A stretch of 16,225 nt of DNA from Bacteroidaceae bacterium. GTDB lineage: Bacteria > Bacteroidota > Bacteroidia > Bacteroidales > Bacteroidaceae. A program made the translations under genes and the position numbers. The notes below the pieces were generated by a model. That model searched no databases. It saw only the letters and a program-made list of their open reading frames with translations, and was not told the DNA's origin. Location of the stretch: NCBI GenBank assembly GCA_028707655.1, contig JAQWAN010000016.1, positions 1 to 16,225 on the forward strand. The letters run 5' to 3'. How positions within the stretch are numbered: the stretch's first letter is position 1; the number at the start of each line of letters is the position of its first letter. Shown here in pieces: positions 1 to 7,630 of this stretch.

Positions 1-204
1 ATCCGCTAGTATGTACACCCCCAAATGATCCGCTTCAATCAACCCTTTATACGCCTCAATAGCATCCTTTGTCTCTCTATAGGTCGCTATATCTACCACA
101 ATAGCAAATGTTGTTTTGCTTTTGATAGATGGGTTTACTCTTACTTGAGCAAAAGTTAAGCAGGATAGTTGTAACACAATCCATAACACAATCCCTTTTT
201 TCAT
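1..204 (-). CDS. Secreted protein, N-terminal 68 residues only (runs off left edge)
   Basis: The ATG at 204 opens 68 uninterrupted codons that continue past the window edge. The N-terminus is a Sec signal peptide: MKK, a hydrophobic stretch (GIVLWIVLQLSCL), then TFA|Q, a cleavage site usual in this phylum. After a short linker comes a beta strand, FAIVVD, followed by TY, a charged helix (about residues 42-55) and a second strand, GVYILAD. This alternating pattern resembles the opening of large secreted Bacteroidales proteins with a caspase/C25-like alpha-beta fold, often annotated as HEAT-repeat proteins. That comparison is from memory and uncertain. The gene lies 34 bases after the DUF6850 gene on the same strand, so it is probably the fourth gene of that operon. 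No catalytic residue is visible in the fragment, so no enzymatic function is claimed. Confidence 0.7.
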   Translation of the reverse strand, partial: MKKGIVLWIVLQLSCLTFAQVRVNPSIKSKTTFAIVVDIATYRETKDAIEAYKGLIEADHLGVYILAD

Positions 205-238
205 AATTCTTTGTTTTCTTAATTACTGGAGTAGGCCA

Positions 239-1801
239 CTAAAATATACAGCCAACAGTTACTCCCATTTTTTTTCTGTTATTAAAATCCAAGTTATCTG
301 TTTTCAGATAATTAAAATAGCCGCTGATATACCATCTTAAATTGCTTTCTGCCTGAATGCTCTGCGAGTAATTGGCCACTAGATTGACCCCCCAGTAATC
401 ACTTTCTAGATAGTTGTAATCGCCCTGTTCTATCTCCGTTACAGTGATATAGGTAGGATGTTCTCCACTGTATATATATGACCCTGCACTATTTTTATTA
501 ACGATTGCTTCAGCAGAAAGCAGTAAGCGCGGTGTAGAAGCTCCCGAAAACATAATATTTCGTTTAAACGTAGCTTTGGCCACCCAATTGTCAATTTTCT
601 TTTCAGATGCAGGTATAAGATAAACATCCGCAAGCGTAAGGTAGCTTATTGCCATCTTTGCCAACCATTTGTATTCTCCCTTACGATGTGCAATAAGGCT
701 GTAATTTATACCCATATTCTGCTTCTTATACTTGGAACGTACCCCTGCATAAATGGTTTGCCAGCCGGATTGTTCTTGGGTATTATCTCGTTGTGTGATA
801 TATTCCACCCCTTTTATCTCCGAATAGATGTAATCTAATTTTATAAGATGTCCAAAATTGCCAGAAGAGCGGGTGTAAAACTTCAAATGATTATCCCAAA
901 TAGCATGGCGCACCGAACCCACCTTACGTGGAAGAGAGAATGAAGCCTCCGCTTTCTCCGCTTTTAGATTATAGGCAGAAGAAATGAGCAGTTCACTAGA
1001 CCCCTTTGTCCATGAATAGTCTATTCCTGCCCCAAAATTATCTCCCGTATAATTGGTTGTTCTTCCTGTTCCTATTCCCTGTACAGCATTGCCCAATCCA
1101 TTCAATTCATAATACTCCTGACTCACATAATTGTTTACATTCATATTGTTTGCTTCCTCTTTAGTAGAATAGTAATTCAGATAGGCCCCTATATGGTGGT
1201 TCTCCTTTATAGACCAAGTTATGCCAGGACGCACTTCCAGCATCATATAGCGGATATCAGCCCGTACATCGCGTTGTTTTGCAGCACTATGTGCGTGATA
1301 ATTTAAATCGATACCCACGTTCCATTTATGGAGCAGTCCAGGGTATGCCCAACGTACTCCCATATCGTAATACTGATTTTTCCAATCACTATGGTTTAAA
1401 TCGACCACCCCATAAGGCATACCTCGATAAGGATCGATAAATGACGTGTTGTATCCCTCTTCATTTACATTACGATTGGTATAATTAAAGAAACCTTTTA
1501 GGTAATGTTTCTTAAGCAATACTACTCCTTCTGTTTTTAAACCAATAGTACGAATACTTTTTCCCTCCATAGGTCGGTGAAAATTTCCATTCTCATAATC
1601 CATATTAAAGGCTATATCTGAAAAGGTCAATGGATTATCGAGCCATGCTCCAGCGGGATTAGCCCCCTGTTTCCAAAAACTTAGTTCTTGCTGTAGCTCT
1701 AGCGCAGCATAAGAATCGACCTGTGCGCTTAAGCAAAGGCAAGAGAAACTACATGCTACAGACAGAAAAAGGTGTTTTTTATTTTTACTAAACAATTTCA
1801 T
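239..1801 (-). CDS. DUF6850-family outer-membrane beta-barrel protein
   Basis: A 520-residue protein starting MKLFSKNKKHLF, with a signal peptide ending LSA|Q. An upstream in-frame ATG at 1831 would add ten residues and run into the preceding gene. The ATG at 1801 gives an eight-base gap and a normal signal peptide, so it was chosen. The mature N-terminus has the family-like segment FWKQGANPAGAWLD followed by a strand and a FHRP motif. The rest is a series of alternating hydrophobic/aromatic strands ending in F (VTVGCIF), as expected for a barrel inserted by the BAM machinery. The family assignment is from recalled sequence character. Its role is unknown. Position behind a TonB-dependent receptor and a lipoprotein suggests an outer-membrane partner in uptake or export. 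No plug domain is present, so it is not itself a TonB-dependent receptor. Confidence 0.85.
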   Translation of the reverse strand: MKLFSKNKKHLFLSVACSFSCLCLSAQVDSYAALELQQELSFWKQGANPAGAWLDNPLTFSDIAFNMDYENGNFHRPMEGKSIRTIGLKTEGVVLLKKHYLKGFFNYTNRNVNEEGYNTSFIDPYRGMPYGVVDLNHSDWKNQYYDMGVRWAYPGLLHKWNVGIDLNYHAHSAAKQRDVRADIRYMMLEVRPGITWSIKENHHIGAYLNYYSTKEEANNMNVNNYVSQEYYELNGLGNAVQGIGTGRTTNYTGDNFGAGIDYSWTKGSSELLISSAYNLKAEKAEASFSLPRKVGSVRHAIWDNHLKFYTRSSGNFGHLIKLDYIYSEIKGVEYITQRDNTQEQSGWQTIYAGVRSKYKKQNMGINYSLIAHRKGEYKWLAKMAISYLTLADVYLIPASEKKIDNWVAKATFKRNIMFSGASTPRLLLSAEAIVNKNSAGSYIYSGEHPTYITVTEIEQGDYNYLESDYWGVNLVANYSQSIQAESNLRWYISGYFNYLKTDNLDFNNRKKMGVTVGCIF

Positions 1802-1809
1802 ATCATTTC

Positions 1810-3039
1810 TTAATTTAATGAGTGATTCCAACTAGGCATTTTTTCGCCATTACGTCTAAATAGGGGAGTAACTCCTCTTTCAAAGTCGTCTGTACTATTA
1901 TTTGTATCTTGATAAATGGGCGTACCATCTGCTCTACTGCTCTTTACCTTTCGTGCTACTGCTAGTTTGTTATAGGTATTTCCTACCCAGGTCATCCCAG
2001 AATCGAGCAATCCTGGAACACGTTTAGCAGAAATCTTTGTTTCATTGTGTCCACATTCTACTGCATCTAACACATAATTAATAGGTATCTTAGCATAAAG
2101 AGTTGTTTTAGAAGAGGCTAAGTCTTTTGTTTGTAAAGCTGTATTGTTCACTGGGTCATACAGCTCTCCATCTGGAACTTTAAAAATGACATATGCCCCG
2201 CCAAAAATAGACGTTAAGTATTGTGGTACTCTACCCAATACGCCCAATCCATTATAAAAGACATGCTCCATATCTTTGGCCGGCTGGTCCGGAAATTTAG
2301 GATTATTCATGTTAAACTCAAATTCGGCAGTACTACAATCGATGGGTGCATCTGGGTTATACTGCGACAACTGATGATTAGCAGCAAACTGCGACACAAC
2401 ACAAGACTCTCCTGCTTTTAAGGGATAATCTGTTCCTGAACCCGGGAATCTCCAAACACGCTCTGCATAGCAATAGTTGTCTTCATCCTCCTGTGGCCAT
2501 TGCGGCAATTTATTGGTTGCAGTTCCTGGGGTTAAGTTGGCAAAATACAACCCATCCAAATAAATGGTTGTATTGGCATTGTTATAGATTTCGTAAAACT
2601 GGTCACGGAAATAGTGTTTTGGTGACCCAGCGTAGTAGATTTCGGAGAAAATGAGATCGCCTAGATGCGACTCCTTTACCTCTAGTGTAATGGCTTCGTT
2701 ATTTTTTACTAGCGGATAATTAACTAACGTGCCATTGAGCATAAAGGTTTCTCCCCCTTTAGTCGTCATCTTTCCATCAATGGTGATGTTATAAAGTCCG
2801 GGAAGCAGATCCGTTAGAGCTGTCTCTAAGTTGTCCATCTCCTGTTCTCGATGGATGTTTTCATTGTAATTATCTAGCTTAACCTTTAAATATTCTATTT
2901 CTTGTATATCCTCAAGCGTAATATTACCTTTTACAGAAATAGAAATAGGCTTAAATTCTGGCATCTCTACAATATCTTTGTAATCGCCACATCCCTGCAA
3001 CAGAAAAAGAGCTAGTAAGGAAAATATATAATTTTTCAT
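1810..3039 (-). CDS. DUF4876 domain-containing lipoprotein
   Basis: A 409-residue protein with a lipoprotein signal peptide: MKNYIFSLLALF, then lipobox LLQGC with the lipidated cysteine at residue 17. The residues after it (GDYKDIVEMPEF) are acidic, which in this phylum is compatible with export to the cell surface. Residues about 30-120 form an Ig-like beta region (ISVKGNI ... YNITIDGKMTTKGG). From about residue 127 comes the recognisable DUF4876 core, GDLIFSEIYYAGSP, then FYEIYNNANTTIYLDGLYFANL, which resembles a lamin-tail-like surface fold. The gene starts 12 bases after the receptor gene and ends eight bases before the DUF6850 barrel, so the three are almost certainly co-transcribed. A role as a surface accessory or ligand-capturing protein for the receptor is an inference; the substrate is unknown. 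Confidence 0.87.
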   Translation of the reverse strand: MKNYIFSLLALFLLQGCGDYKDIVEMPEFKPISISVKGNITLEDIQEIEYLKVKLDNYNENIHREQEMDNLETALTDLLPGLYNITIDGKMTTKGGETFMLNGTLVNYPLVKNNEAITLEVKESHLGDLIFSEIYYAGSPKHYFRDQFYEIYNNANTTIYLDGLYFANLTPGTATNKLPQWPQEDEDNYCYAERVWRFPGSGTDYPLKAGESCVVSQFAANHQLSQYNPDAPIDCSTAEFEFNMNNPKFPDQPAKDMEHVFYNGLGVLGRVPQYLTSIFGGAYVIFKVPDGELYDPVNNTALQTKDLASSKTTLYAKIPINYVLDAVECGHNETKISAKRVPGLLDSGMTWVGNTYNKLAVARKVKSSRADGTPIYQDTNNSTDDFERGVTPLFRRNGEKMPSWNHSLN

Positions 3040-3051
3040 TTTTCGTAAATT

Positions 3052-5913
3052 TTAAATGGTTAACGACAAATTCATGCCAAAGAAGAACGAGTTGTTTCTT
3101 TTTTTATAAGTGCCAGGGTCGCGATTTAGCTCCTCAACAGGATAACTTCTAAAAAAGTTATTGGCAAAGAAAGACATCCTGAAATAGGGACCAATCTCTT
3201 TGGTAACATTCAGATTAAAAGCAAAAATAGGAGCAAACGATTCTTTGATATAATCCTTTTCTGCTACTTGTCGAATAAGTGGTTTAAACGCACTCTCCTC
3301 TTTTAGCGAAGCATCGAAGTCGTATATCTTTCCATCTGTTTTGTCGATATATTTAACGGGGATAGAATCGTTTCCAAACTTATACCAATTAGACTCTTTC
3401 CAGATTGTTTGCATCGTAAGTGTAACAACAAAACCAATCTGAGGGATGTTGTGTGTTATACGCAAAGCCGTAACCATTCGGTCAAAATAGCGTTTTTGCA
3501 TCCTCTTTTCATACATTGCAATATGATTTCTATATCTAGCACCTGTGCTACTGTTTCCATCAAAAAAGGTGTATCCGTTTGTATAGCTTTCTGTTCTAAT
3601 CCATGAACCATTCAAAGAAACGGCAGTACGAATAGCATCAAATCGTCCTAGATTTAGATCCATCTCTATACCTTTGCTGTTGAGAACACGATTGTTGGTA
3701 GGTGTATAGTAAGAAGATAACACCGCATTTGTACCATTTTTCTTCAATTCAAAATAGGGTTGATTCTCTGCATCTACCCCTGCGCGCTGATATTCATTAA
3801 AGAGAAAAGAGTGAAAGGTGTTGGCTGTATATCCCATGCTATAGCCATTTGCCAAACGTTCAGTAAAGGCTGTGACGCCAAGCTTCATCTTTTTCCACTT
3901 GACATCGAAACCTATTTCTGCCTTCTTATTCTTAGCCATTTCTAGGTTGTTATTCTTTGTGTTGTAGATATGGGTAGTTGTCATTATTCTTTGCTCCTCT
4001 TCGGGTATACTAGATGACCCCATCTCATTTAAATTAAGATACTCAAAATAGGCATTCTCTGGATGTAAGTAGGAGGTTGTGGGAGCTTTAGCAGTAACAC
4101 CATATCCACCACGGATAATAAGATGGTTGGGTATAACATCCAATGAAGCATTGAAACGTGGCGAAAGGGCGTTTTTTACTTCACTAACATTGTCCCAACG
4201 TAAGCCGGCTTGAATTTTCAGATTACGCTTGCCTATATGCACTGTCATGTTTTCTTCTGCAAATAAGCTAAACTGATGAACAAATGGGATATCCTTGTAA
4301 CTACGTGGACGCGACACCGCATCAAAAGAGGTGATGGAGCGTCTTGGCGGATGAGTAGGGTCGTATGTTTTACCCTCCCCTCGATTACCATCGGTCTTGA
4401 AGTTTGCACCAACTAATACTTTGTTATCCATCGGTCCAAACTGTTTAAAGAAAGTACCAGATAGTTTAGCAAAGGCTCCTATCTCCTTTCCATCAATGTC
4501 ATACCTTGCCAGATATTCAGAATAGAGCATCTGCGCATATAAACTGCGATCTGCATCGCTTATATTTGTTAGTTTATTTCCCTGTGCATCATACAGATCT
4601 GTATTTGGACGATTAGATAAGATAGCACCATCGGTAGTGGTCATGGAGTAGGGTGCAGTAGCAGAAGTATACAATTGCTGGTAATAGCTCGACTTTTTAG
4701 AATAGCTAGCCGATGCGGTGTATTTTAAATTTTTCAACCATAAGTTCTTAAAGTACAATGTACCATTGGTGTTAAACGTGGTGGTAAAATTGGACCCTTT
4801 AGAAGAGGTCTGTGTCTTTTCATCGTCAGGATTTCTCTTACGGCGGTCGGCACCATACACTATATTTACCGAGGTGTTTGTTCGCAAACGGTTCTGCAAG
4901 AAGGGTTTGGAGTATACTACCTCGCCATTGAATCGCTGATAGGTAAGATAAGATTGTGTCGGGCTTTTTTGAGAGTAGGCATAATTACCACTAATATTTA
5001 ACACCCCCCTATCTTTGGCCAATTCAAATCCTTTGCTTGCTCCCACTTGATAGACAGAAGAGTTGACCCCAGAATTGATACGTAGCGGATGTTTACCCGC
5101 TTTAGAGTGAATAAGAACGGCTCCTGAAGTTAGATCGCCGTATTCAACCGAAGGGATACCTCGTATCACCTCAATACTTTCGATATTGGCTACCGATAAA
5201 CTTCGTAAATCGATTCCGGCACCAGGAGAAGCAAGTCCCCCAACAGCTGCAGTAGAACCACTTATGGTAGGGTTAAGCGATTGCATATTAGCATTGTTAG
5301 ACAAGGGTGCTCCATCGCGAATGATGGATGCGCCTAGACCCGATAGGTTCTCGTCTACAACATCCGTAGAAGCACTACGAATATTCATTTGTGCTGAGTA
5401 ATCTAGACCTGGGTTAGTCGATTCTCCTCCAGGAATAAGCGACATCACATCCATCAAACTCACCGCTTGTAGATGCTGCATTGCCATCTGTGATATAGAG
5501 GAGGAGGTTGCCTGACCTGCTTTATTTGCCTTTGCGGTAACCGTAACCTCTTTTAGTCGAAACGACTCTTCCACTAAGTTAAACTCTAGATGGACAGACG
5601 CTTTAAGATGAATAATGGTATCTACCGTTACCATACCCAGCGATTGTACAATAACCTGTACTTTTCCCTCTGCTACATTTTCTATTTTAAAACGCCCTGC
5701 ATCGTCGCTCATTGCTCCTTGACCCGTTTTTGGCAGAAAAATGGTTGCATAAGACAATAACGATTTATGCAGTTTATTTACTTGGAAAACCTTTCCATAA
5801 ATAGTATGCTTATTGGAAGACGATTTTGTTTCTGCTGCCATACAAAATGAGCTGCCAACCCATAAGAACAATACAAGAAAAGTTTTTATTGACATTTGAA
5901 TGAGATGTTTCAT
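3052..5913 (-). CDS. TonB-dependent receptor with carboxypeptidase-like N-terminal domain
   Basis: A 953-residue outer-membrane transporter. After a signal peptide (residues 1 to about 27) comes a CarboxypepD_reg-like domain (about 36-115; IYGKVFQ ... GAMSDDAGRFKIENV). A link, LKEVTVTAK, leads into the TonB plug at about 135-280. The plug ends with the diagnostic stretch NIESIEVIRGIPSVEYGDL followed by TSGAVLIHSKAG. The remaining 670 or so residues are barrel strands. Length and domain order are normal for Bacteroidota receptors. It lacks a SusD partner, so it is not a classical Sus glycan system; a DUF4876 lipoprotein takes that position. Energy comes from TonB-ExbBD. The substrate (metal chelate, peptide or other) cannot be read from the sequence. 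The C-terminus ends LSLTI rather than in an aromatic residue. A second ATG at codon 7 is possible, but the first gives a normal signal peptide. Confidence 0.93.
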   Translation of the reverse strand: MKHLIQMSIKTFLVLFLWVGSSFCMAAETKSSSNKHTIYGKVFQVNKLHKSLLSYATIFLPKTGQGAMSDDAGRFKIENVAEGKVQVIVQSLGMVTVDTIIHLKASVHLEFNLVEESFRLKEVTVTAKANKAGQATSSSISQMAMQHLQAVSLMDVMSLIPGGESTNPGLDYSAQMNIRSASTDVVDENLSGLGASIIRDGAPLSNNANMQSLNPTISGSTAAVGGLASPGAGIDLRSLSVANIESIEVIRGIPSVEYGDLTSGAVLIHSKAGKHPLRINSGVNSSVYQVGASKGFELAKDRGVLNISGNYAYSQKSPTQSYLTYQRFNGEVVYSKPFLQNRLRTNTSVNIVYGADRRKRNPDDEKTQTSSKGSNFTTTFNTNGTLYFKNLWLKNLKYTASASYSKKSSYYQQLYTSATAPYSMTTTDGAILSNRPNTDLYDAQGNKLTNISDADRSLYAQMLYSEYLARYDIDGKEIGAFAKLSGTFFKQFGPMDNKVLVGANFKTDGNRGEGKTYDPTHPPRRSITSFDAVSRPRSYKDIPFVHQFSLFAEENMTVHIGKRNLKIQAGLRWDNVSEVKNALSPRFNASLDVIPNHLIIRGGYGVTAKAPTTSYLHPENAYFEYLNLNEMGSSSIPEEEQRIMTTTHIYNTKNNNLEMAKNKKAEIGFDVKWKKMKLGVTAFTERLANGYSMGYTANTFHSFLFNEYQRAGVDAENQPYFELKKNGTNAVLSSYYTPTNNRVLNSKGIEMDLNLGRFDAIRTAVSLNGSWIRTESYTNGYTFFDGNSSTGARYRNHIAMYEKRMQKRYFDRMVTALRITHNIPQIGFVVTLTMQTIWKESNWYKFGNDSIPVKYIDKTDGKIYDFDASLKEESAFKPLIRQVAEKDYIKESFAPIFAFNLNVTKEIGPYFRMSFFANNFFRSYPVEELNRDPGTYKKRNNSFFFGMNLSLTI

Positions 5914-5979
5914 AGATGTTATTTTAATACGATGAATGATTTAATATTTTTGGATAGAAGAGAGGGTAAATCTTTGTGA

Positions 5980-6010
5980 CAAAAGTATCTGTTTTACAAC
6001 GTATAGGAAA
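5980..6010 (-). promoter_or_regulatory. Probable promoter of the receptor operon
   Basis: On the minus strand TACTTTTG (5987-5980) fits the Bacteroidetes -7 consensus TAnnTTTG. The -33 element is poor: about 20 bases upstream there is TTTC (6010-6007) instead of TTTG. A promoter with a good -7 and a weak -33 often depends on an activator, which fits the boxes just upstream. The predicted start near 5973 would leave a leader of about 60 bases before the receptor ATG. Confidence 0.5.
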
Positions 6011-6055
6011 TACCTATTACTAGGTATATTATGAAAATGAAACACCTATTAATAG
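6003..6055. promoter_or_regulatory. Candidate operator: repeated ACCTATTA boxes and palindromes
   Basis: ACCTATTA occurs at 6012-6019 and again at 6044-6051, a spacing of 32 bases or three helical turns. The first copy lies inside two overlapping inverted repeats, ATAGG-N5-CCTAT (6003-6017) and ATACCTA-N4-TAGGTAT (6010-6027). The second overlaps the perfect palindrome CTATTAATAG (6046-6055). The boxes lie immediately upstream of the receptor -7 element, where an activator or repressor would bind. The regulator is not known. Confidence 0.4.
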
Positions 6056-6066
6056 CTATGTTATAA
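6031..6066 (+). other. Eleven-codon mini-ORF (MKMKHLLIAML)
   Basis: ATG at 6031 opens MKMKHLLIAML and stops at TAA (6064-6066), seven bases before a terminator-like hairpin. The peptide looks like the beginning of a signal peptide that is cut short. It could be a leader peptide, the remnant of a lost secreted protein, or chance. No convincing promoter is present; AATCTTTG at 5969-5976 is one base off the -7 consensus and has a TTTG only 16 bases upstream. Confidence 0.2.
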
Positions 6067-6072
6067 ATAATT

Positions 6073-6097
6073 AAAACGTGAATCGCACGTTTTTTTT
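6073..6097 (+). terminator. Terminator-like hairpin in the divergent region
   Basis: AAAACGTG (6073-6080) pairs perfectly with CACGTTTT (6086-6093) around a five-base loop, and the T run continues to 6097. The stem has only four G/C pairs, so it would be a weak terminator. It best fits rightward transcription, although no established gene precedes it. It could instead be a palindromic protein-binding site. Confidence 0.35.
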
Positions 6098-6166
6098 AAT
6101 CGAGTAGTAGAATCGGAATAATTATGAGGTTTTTGAGCCAATTATGCAATGGGTGTGAGGTAGCAC

Positions 6167-6297
6167 AAAAAACGACCTCTATTTTTAGGGAAAAGATAGG
6201 TAGTTTTTACGTCAAAAGATAGCTATATTTCGCTTCAAATACAGCACCATTTTGCTCCAAATACAGCACCTTTTTATGTGAAAAACAGCTTTCTTTT
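6167..6297. repeat. Decayed tandem repeat, period about 22 bases
   Basis: Two 17-base copies, GCTTCAAATACAGCACC (6232-6248) and GCTCCAAATACAGCACC (6254-6270), differ at one base and are offset by 22. Two weaker copies lie to their left (AAAAGATAGGTAG at 6191 and AAAAGATAGCTAT at 6213) and one to the right (AAAAACAGC at 6281). A-tracts begin near 6167, 6191, 6213, 6237, 6259 and 6281. T-tracts begin near 6182, 6204, 6227, 6250, 6271 and 6293. The alternating tracts are therefore spaced 21-24 bases apart, about two helical turns, over some 130 bases. There are no variable spacers of CRISPR type. Confidence 0.6.
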
Positions 6298-6383
6298 GAG
6301 TGATGCCATTTTTTGCTAAAAAATAGGTAGAAAAGAGAAAAAAAGGGACTTTAATAACGCAATAGACTTTGATTAGTATGCAG

Positions 6384-6414
6384 TTGGATGAAAGGCATAA
6401 AATAGTTATCTTTG
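6384..6414 (+). promoter_or_regulatory. Promoter of the acetyltransferase gene
   Basis: TTG at 6384-6386, a 20-base spacer and TATCTTTG at 6407-6414 match the Bacteroidetes primary-sigma consensus (TTG-N19-21-TAnnTTTG). The expected start is about 6420, leaving a leader of roughly 14 bases before the ATG at 6434. Confidence 0.65.
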
Positions 6415-6433
6415 CCCTATATACTTAAAAGAA

Positions 6434-7021
6434 ATGACGGATTTAGAAAAAATGGCAGATGGCCAACCTTTTTGGGGTTTTAACCCTGTGTTTACGCCTC
6501 TTTTAGAGGAGAAGAAAGATTTATGTTTTAGATATAATCAGCTTCTGCCTTCGGATAAGGTGGCTGGAACGGCAATACTGCATGCCCTTTTTCGAAAAAT
6601 GGGCGAGGATGTGATTGTTAATGCACCAATCCATGTGGATTTAGGTAATGTAGAGATTGGCAAGAACACCATTATTAATTTTAATTTTGTGGCTCTCGAT
6701 GAGGCTCTTGTCTCTATTGGAGCACATTGCTTTATTGGTCCTAACTGTTCGCTTTACACGGTGATGCATTCACTTTGTGCCGAAGAGAGAAACAAAGGGC
6801 TTATGATGGCTAAGCCAGTTGTTATCCACGATGACTGTTGGATTGGTGGTAATGTTACTGTTTTACCGGGTGTTACTATCGGAAAAGGTGCGGTGATTGG
6901 TGCGGGTAGTTTAGTAACCAAAAATGTACCTGCTGGCGTGTTAGCCTATGGAAATCCCTGTTGTGTGGTTCGAGAAATTTCTGCAGCCGACCGATATAAT
7001 TTAAAAAAGGCAAGGGATTAA
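6434..7021 (+). CDS. Sugar O-acetyltransferase, maltose/galactoside type (left-handed beta-helix)
   Basis: A 195-residue cytoplasmic enzyme of the Maa/LacA/NodL group, which transfers acetyl from acetyl-CoA to a sugar hydroxyl. Residues 1-60 are the helical N-terminal Mac domain (MADGQPFWGFNPVF). From about residue 62 come hexapeptide repeats of the left-handed beta-helix, including VEIGKNTIINFNFVALDEA, VSIGAHCFIGPNCSLYT, DDCWIGGNVTVLPG and VTIGKGAVIGAGSLVTKNVP. The catalytic histidine is probably H112 in YTVMHSL, equivalent to the His of the usual YTxxHPL motif, with Ser for Pro. The ending LAYGNPCCVVREI is the usual cap. Full length. The start is supported by the promoter close upstream. 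The real acceptor sugar cannot be told from sequence; a detoxifying or envelope-sugar role is possible. Confidence 0.92.
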   Translation: MTDLEKMADGQPFWGFNPVFTPLLEEKKDLCFRYNQLLPSDKVAGTAILHALFRKMGEDVIVNAPIHVDLGNVEIGKNTIINFNFVALDEALVSIGAHCFIGPNCSLYTVMHSLCAEERNKGLMMAKPVVIHDDCWIGGNVTVLPGVTIGKGAVIGAGSLVTKNVPAGVLAYGNPCCVVREISAADRYNLKKARD

Positions 7022-7079
7022 TTCCAAAAAATACTATCTTGAGCAAAAATAGTTTTCTTTACAAATAAATAGAAACAGT

Positions 7080-7490
7080 ATGAAGAACTTGGGACAGAAC
7101 ATTAATGTAGGATTATTAATTCTTCGTTTGAGTATTGGTGGTTTAATGCTATTCCACGGTGTATCGAAAATGATGCATGGTGTAGGGTTTATAGAGCAAA
7201 CAGTGATTGCCGCTGGCTTGCCACAATGGGTCACTTATGGAGTATATATAGGAGAGGTAGTAGCTCCTTTGCTTATCCTGATTGGTTGGGGTACACGTGC
7301 TGCTGCTGCTGTTTTTGCATTCAACTGTTTAACAGCCATCCTTTTGGTACATGCAGCAGAAATATTCACACTATCGCCACACGGTGGCTGGCCGTTAGAG
7401 CTACTTGGTCTCTATTTCTTTGGAGCCCTTGTTCTTGTCTTTACGGGTGGTGGTAAATATGCAGTCAGTCAGAAACATTTTTGGGATTAA
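7080..7490 (+). CDS. DoxX-family integral membrane protein
   Basis: A 136-residue protein with four hydrophobic segments at about residues 9-28, 47-66, 70-93 and 102-122, the standard DoxX topology. Family features are LILRLSIGGLMLFHGVSKM at the first helix, the glycine-containing pair GVYIGEVVAPLLILIGW in the second, and a glycine-rich end FTGGGKYAVSQ. DoxX proteins are inner-membrane proteins linked in some bacteria to thiosulfate/quinone reactions or oxidative stress, but most remain uncharacterised. The gene begins 58 bases after the acetyltransferase and could share its transcript. TTG at 7039-7041 lacks a good -7 partner, so a separate promoter is not supported. Transcription ends at the hairpin at 7572-7618. 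Confidence 0.9.
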   Translation: MKNLGQNINVGLLILRLSIGGLMLFHGVSKMMHGVGFIEQTVIAAGLPQWVTYGVYIGEVVAPLLILIGWGTRAAAAVFAFNCLTAILLVHAAEIFTLSPHGGWPLELLGLYFFGALVLVFTGGGKYAVSQKHFWD

Positions 7491-7571
7491 TAGGTGAAAA
7501 TTGCTCCATCAATAGGTGGAGAGAATACGCTGAAAAGAGGAATAGACCCCTATTATCTAGATGGATAACAT

Positions 7572-7618
7572 AAAAAAACTCCTTGTGTAGTCTATAATCT
7601 ACGCTAGGAGTTTTTTTT
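7572..7618. terminator. Bidirectional rho-independent terminator between doxX-like gene and proA
   Basis: AAAAAAACTCCT plus GTGTAG (7572-7590) pairs with CTACGC plus AGGAGTTTTTTT (7599-7618) around an eight-base loop, with one T-T mismatch and one G-T pair. An A run on the left and a T run on the right let it work in both directions. It sits in the gap between two convergent genes, as expected. Confidence 0.88.
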
Positions 7619-7630
7619 ATGTGGGTCTTT

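Larger units (their letters stand above)
5914..6433. other. Divergent intergenic regulatory region between receptor operon and acetyltransferase
   Basis: No long gene lies in these 520 bases. The stretch is strongly A/T-rich and holds, left to right: a receptor promoter (-7 at 5980-5987, minus strand), ACCTATTA boxes and palindromes (6003-6055), an 11-codon plus-strand mini-ORF (6031-6066) followed by a hairpin with a T run (6073-6097), a decayed repeat with a 22-base period (about 6167-6297), and the acetyltransferase promoter (6384-6414). The region is unusually long and structured for a gap between two operons in this window. Confidence 0.7.

Noticed and set aside
6157..6177. GAGGT ... ACCTC inverted repeat before the periodic array
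   Set aside because: Five-bp arms with a long A-rich loop; expected by chance in a region of this size.
6167..6297. CRISPR array
   Set aside because: Repeat units adjoin with no unique spacers, the units are degenerate, and no cas gene is nearby.
7504..7521. Hairpin CTCCA-N8-TGGAG after the DoxX gene as terminator
   Set aside because: Five-bp stem with no T run; the far stronger hairpin at 7572-7618 explains termination.
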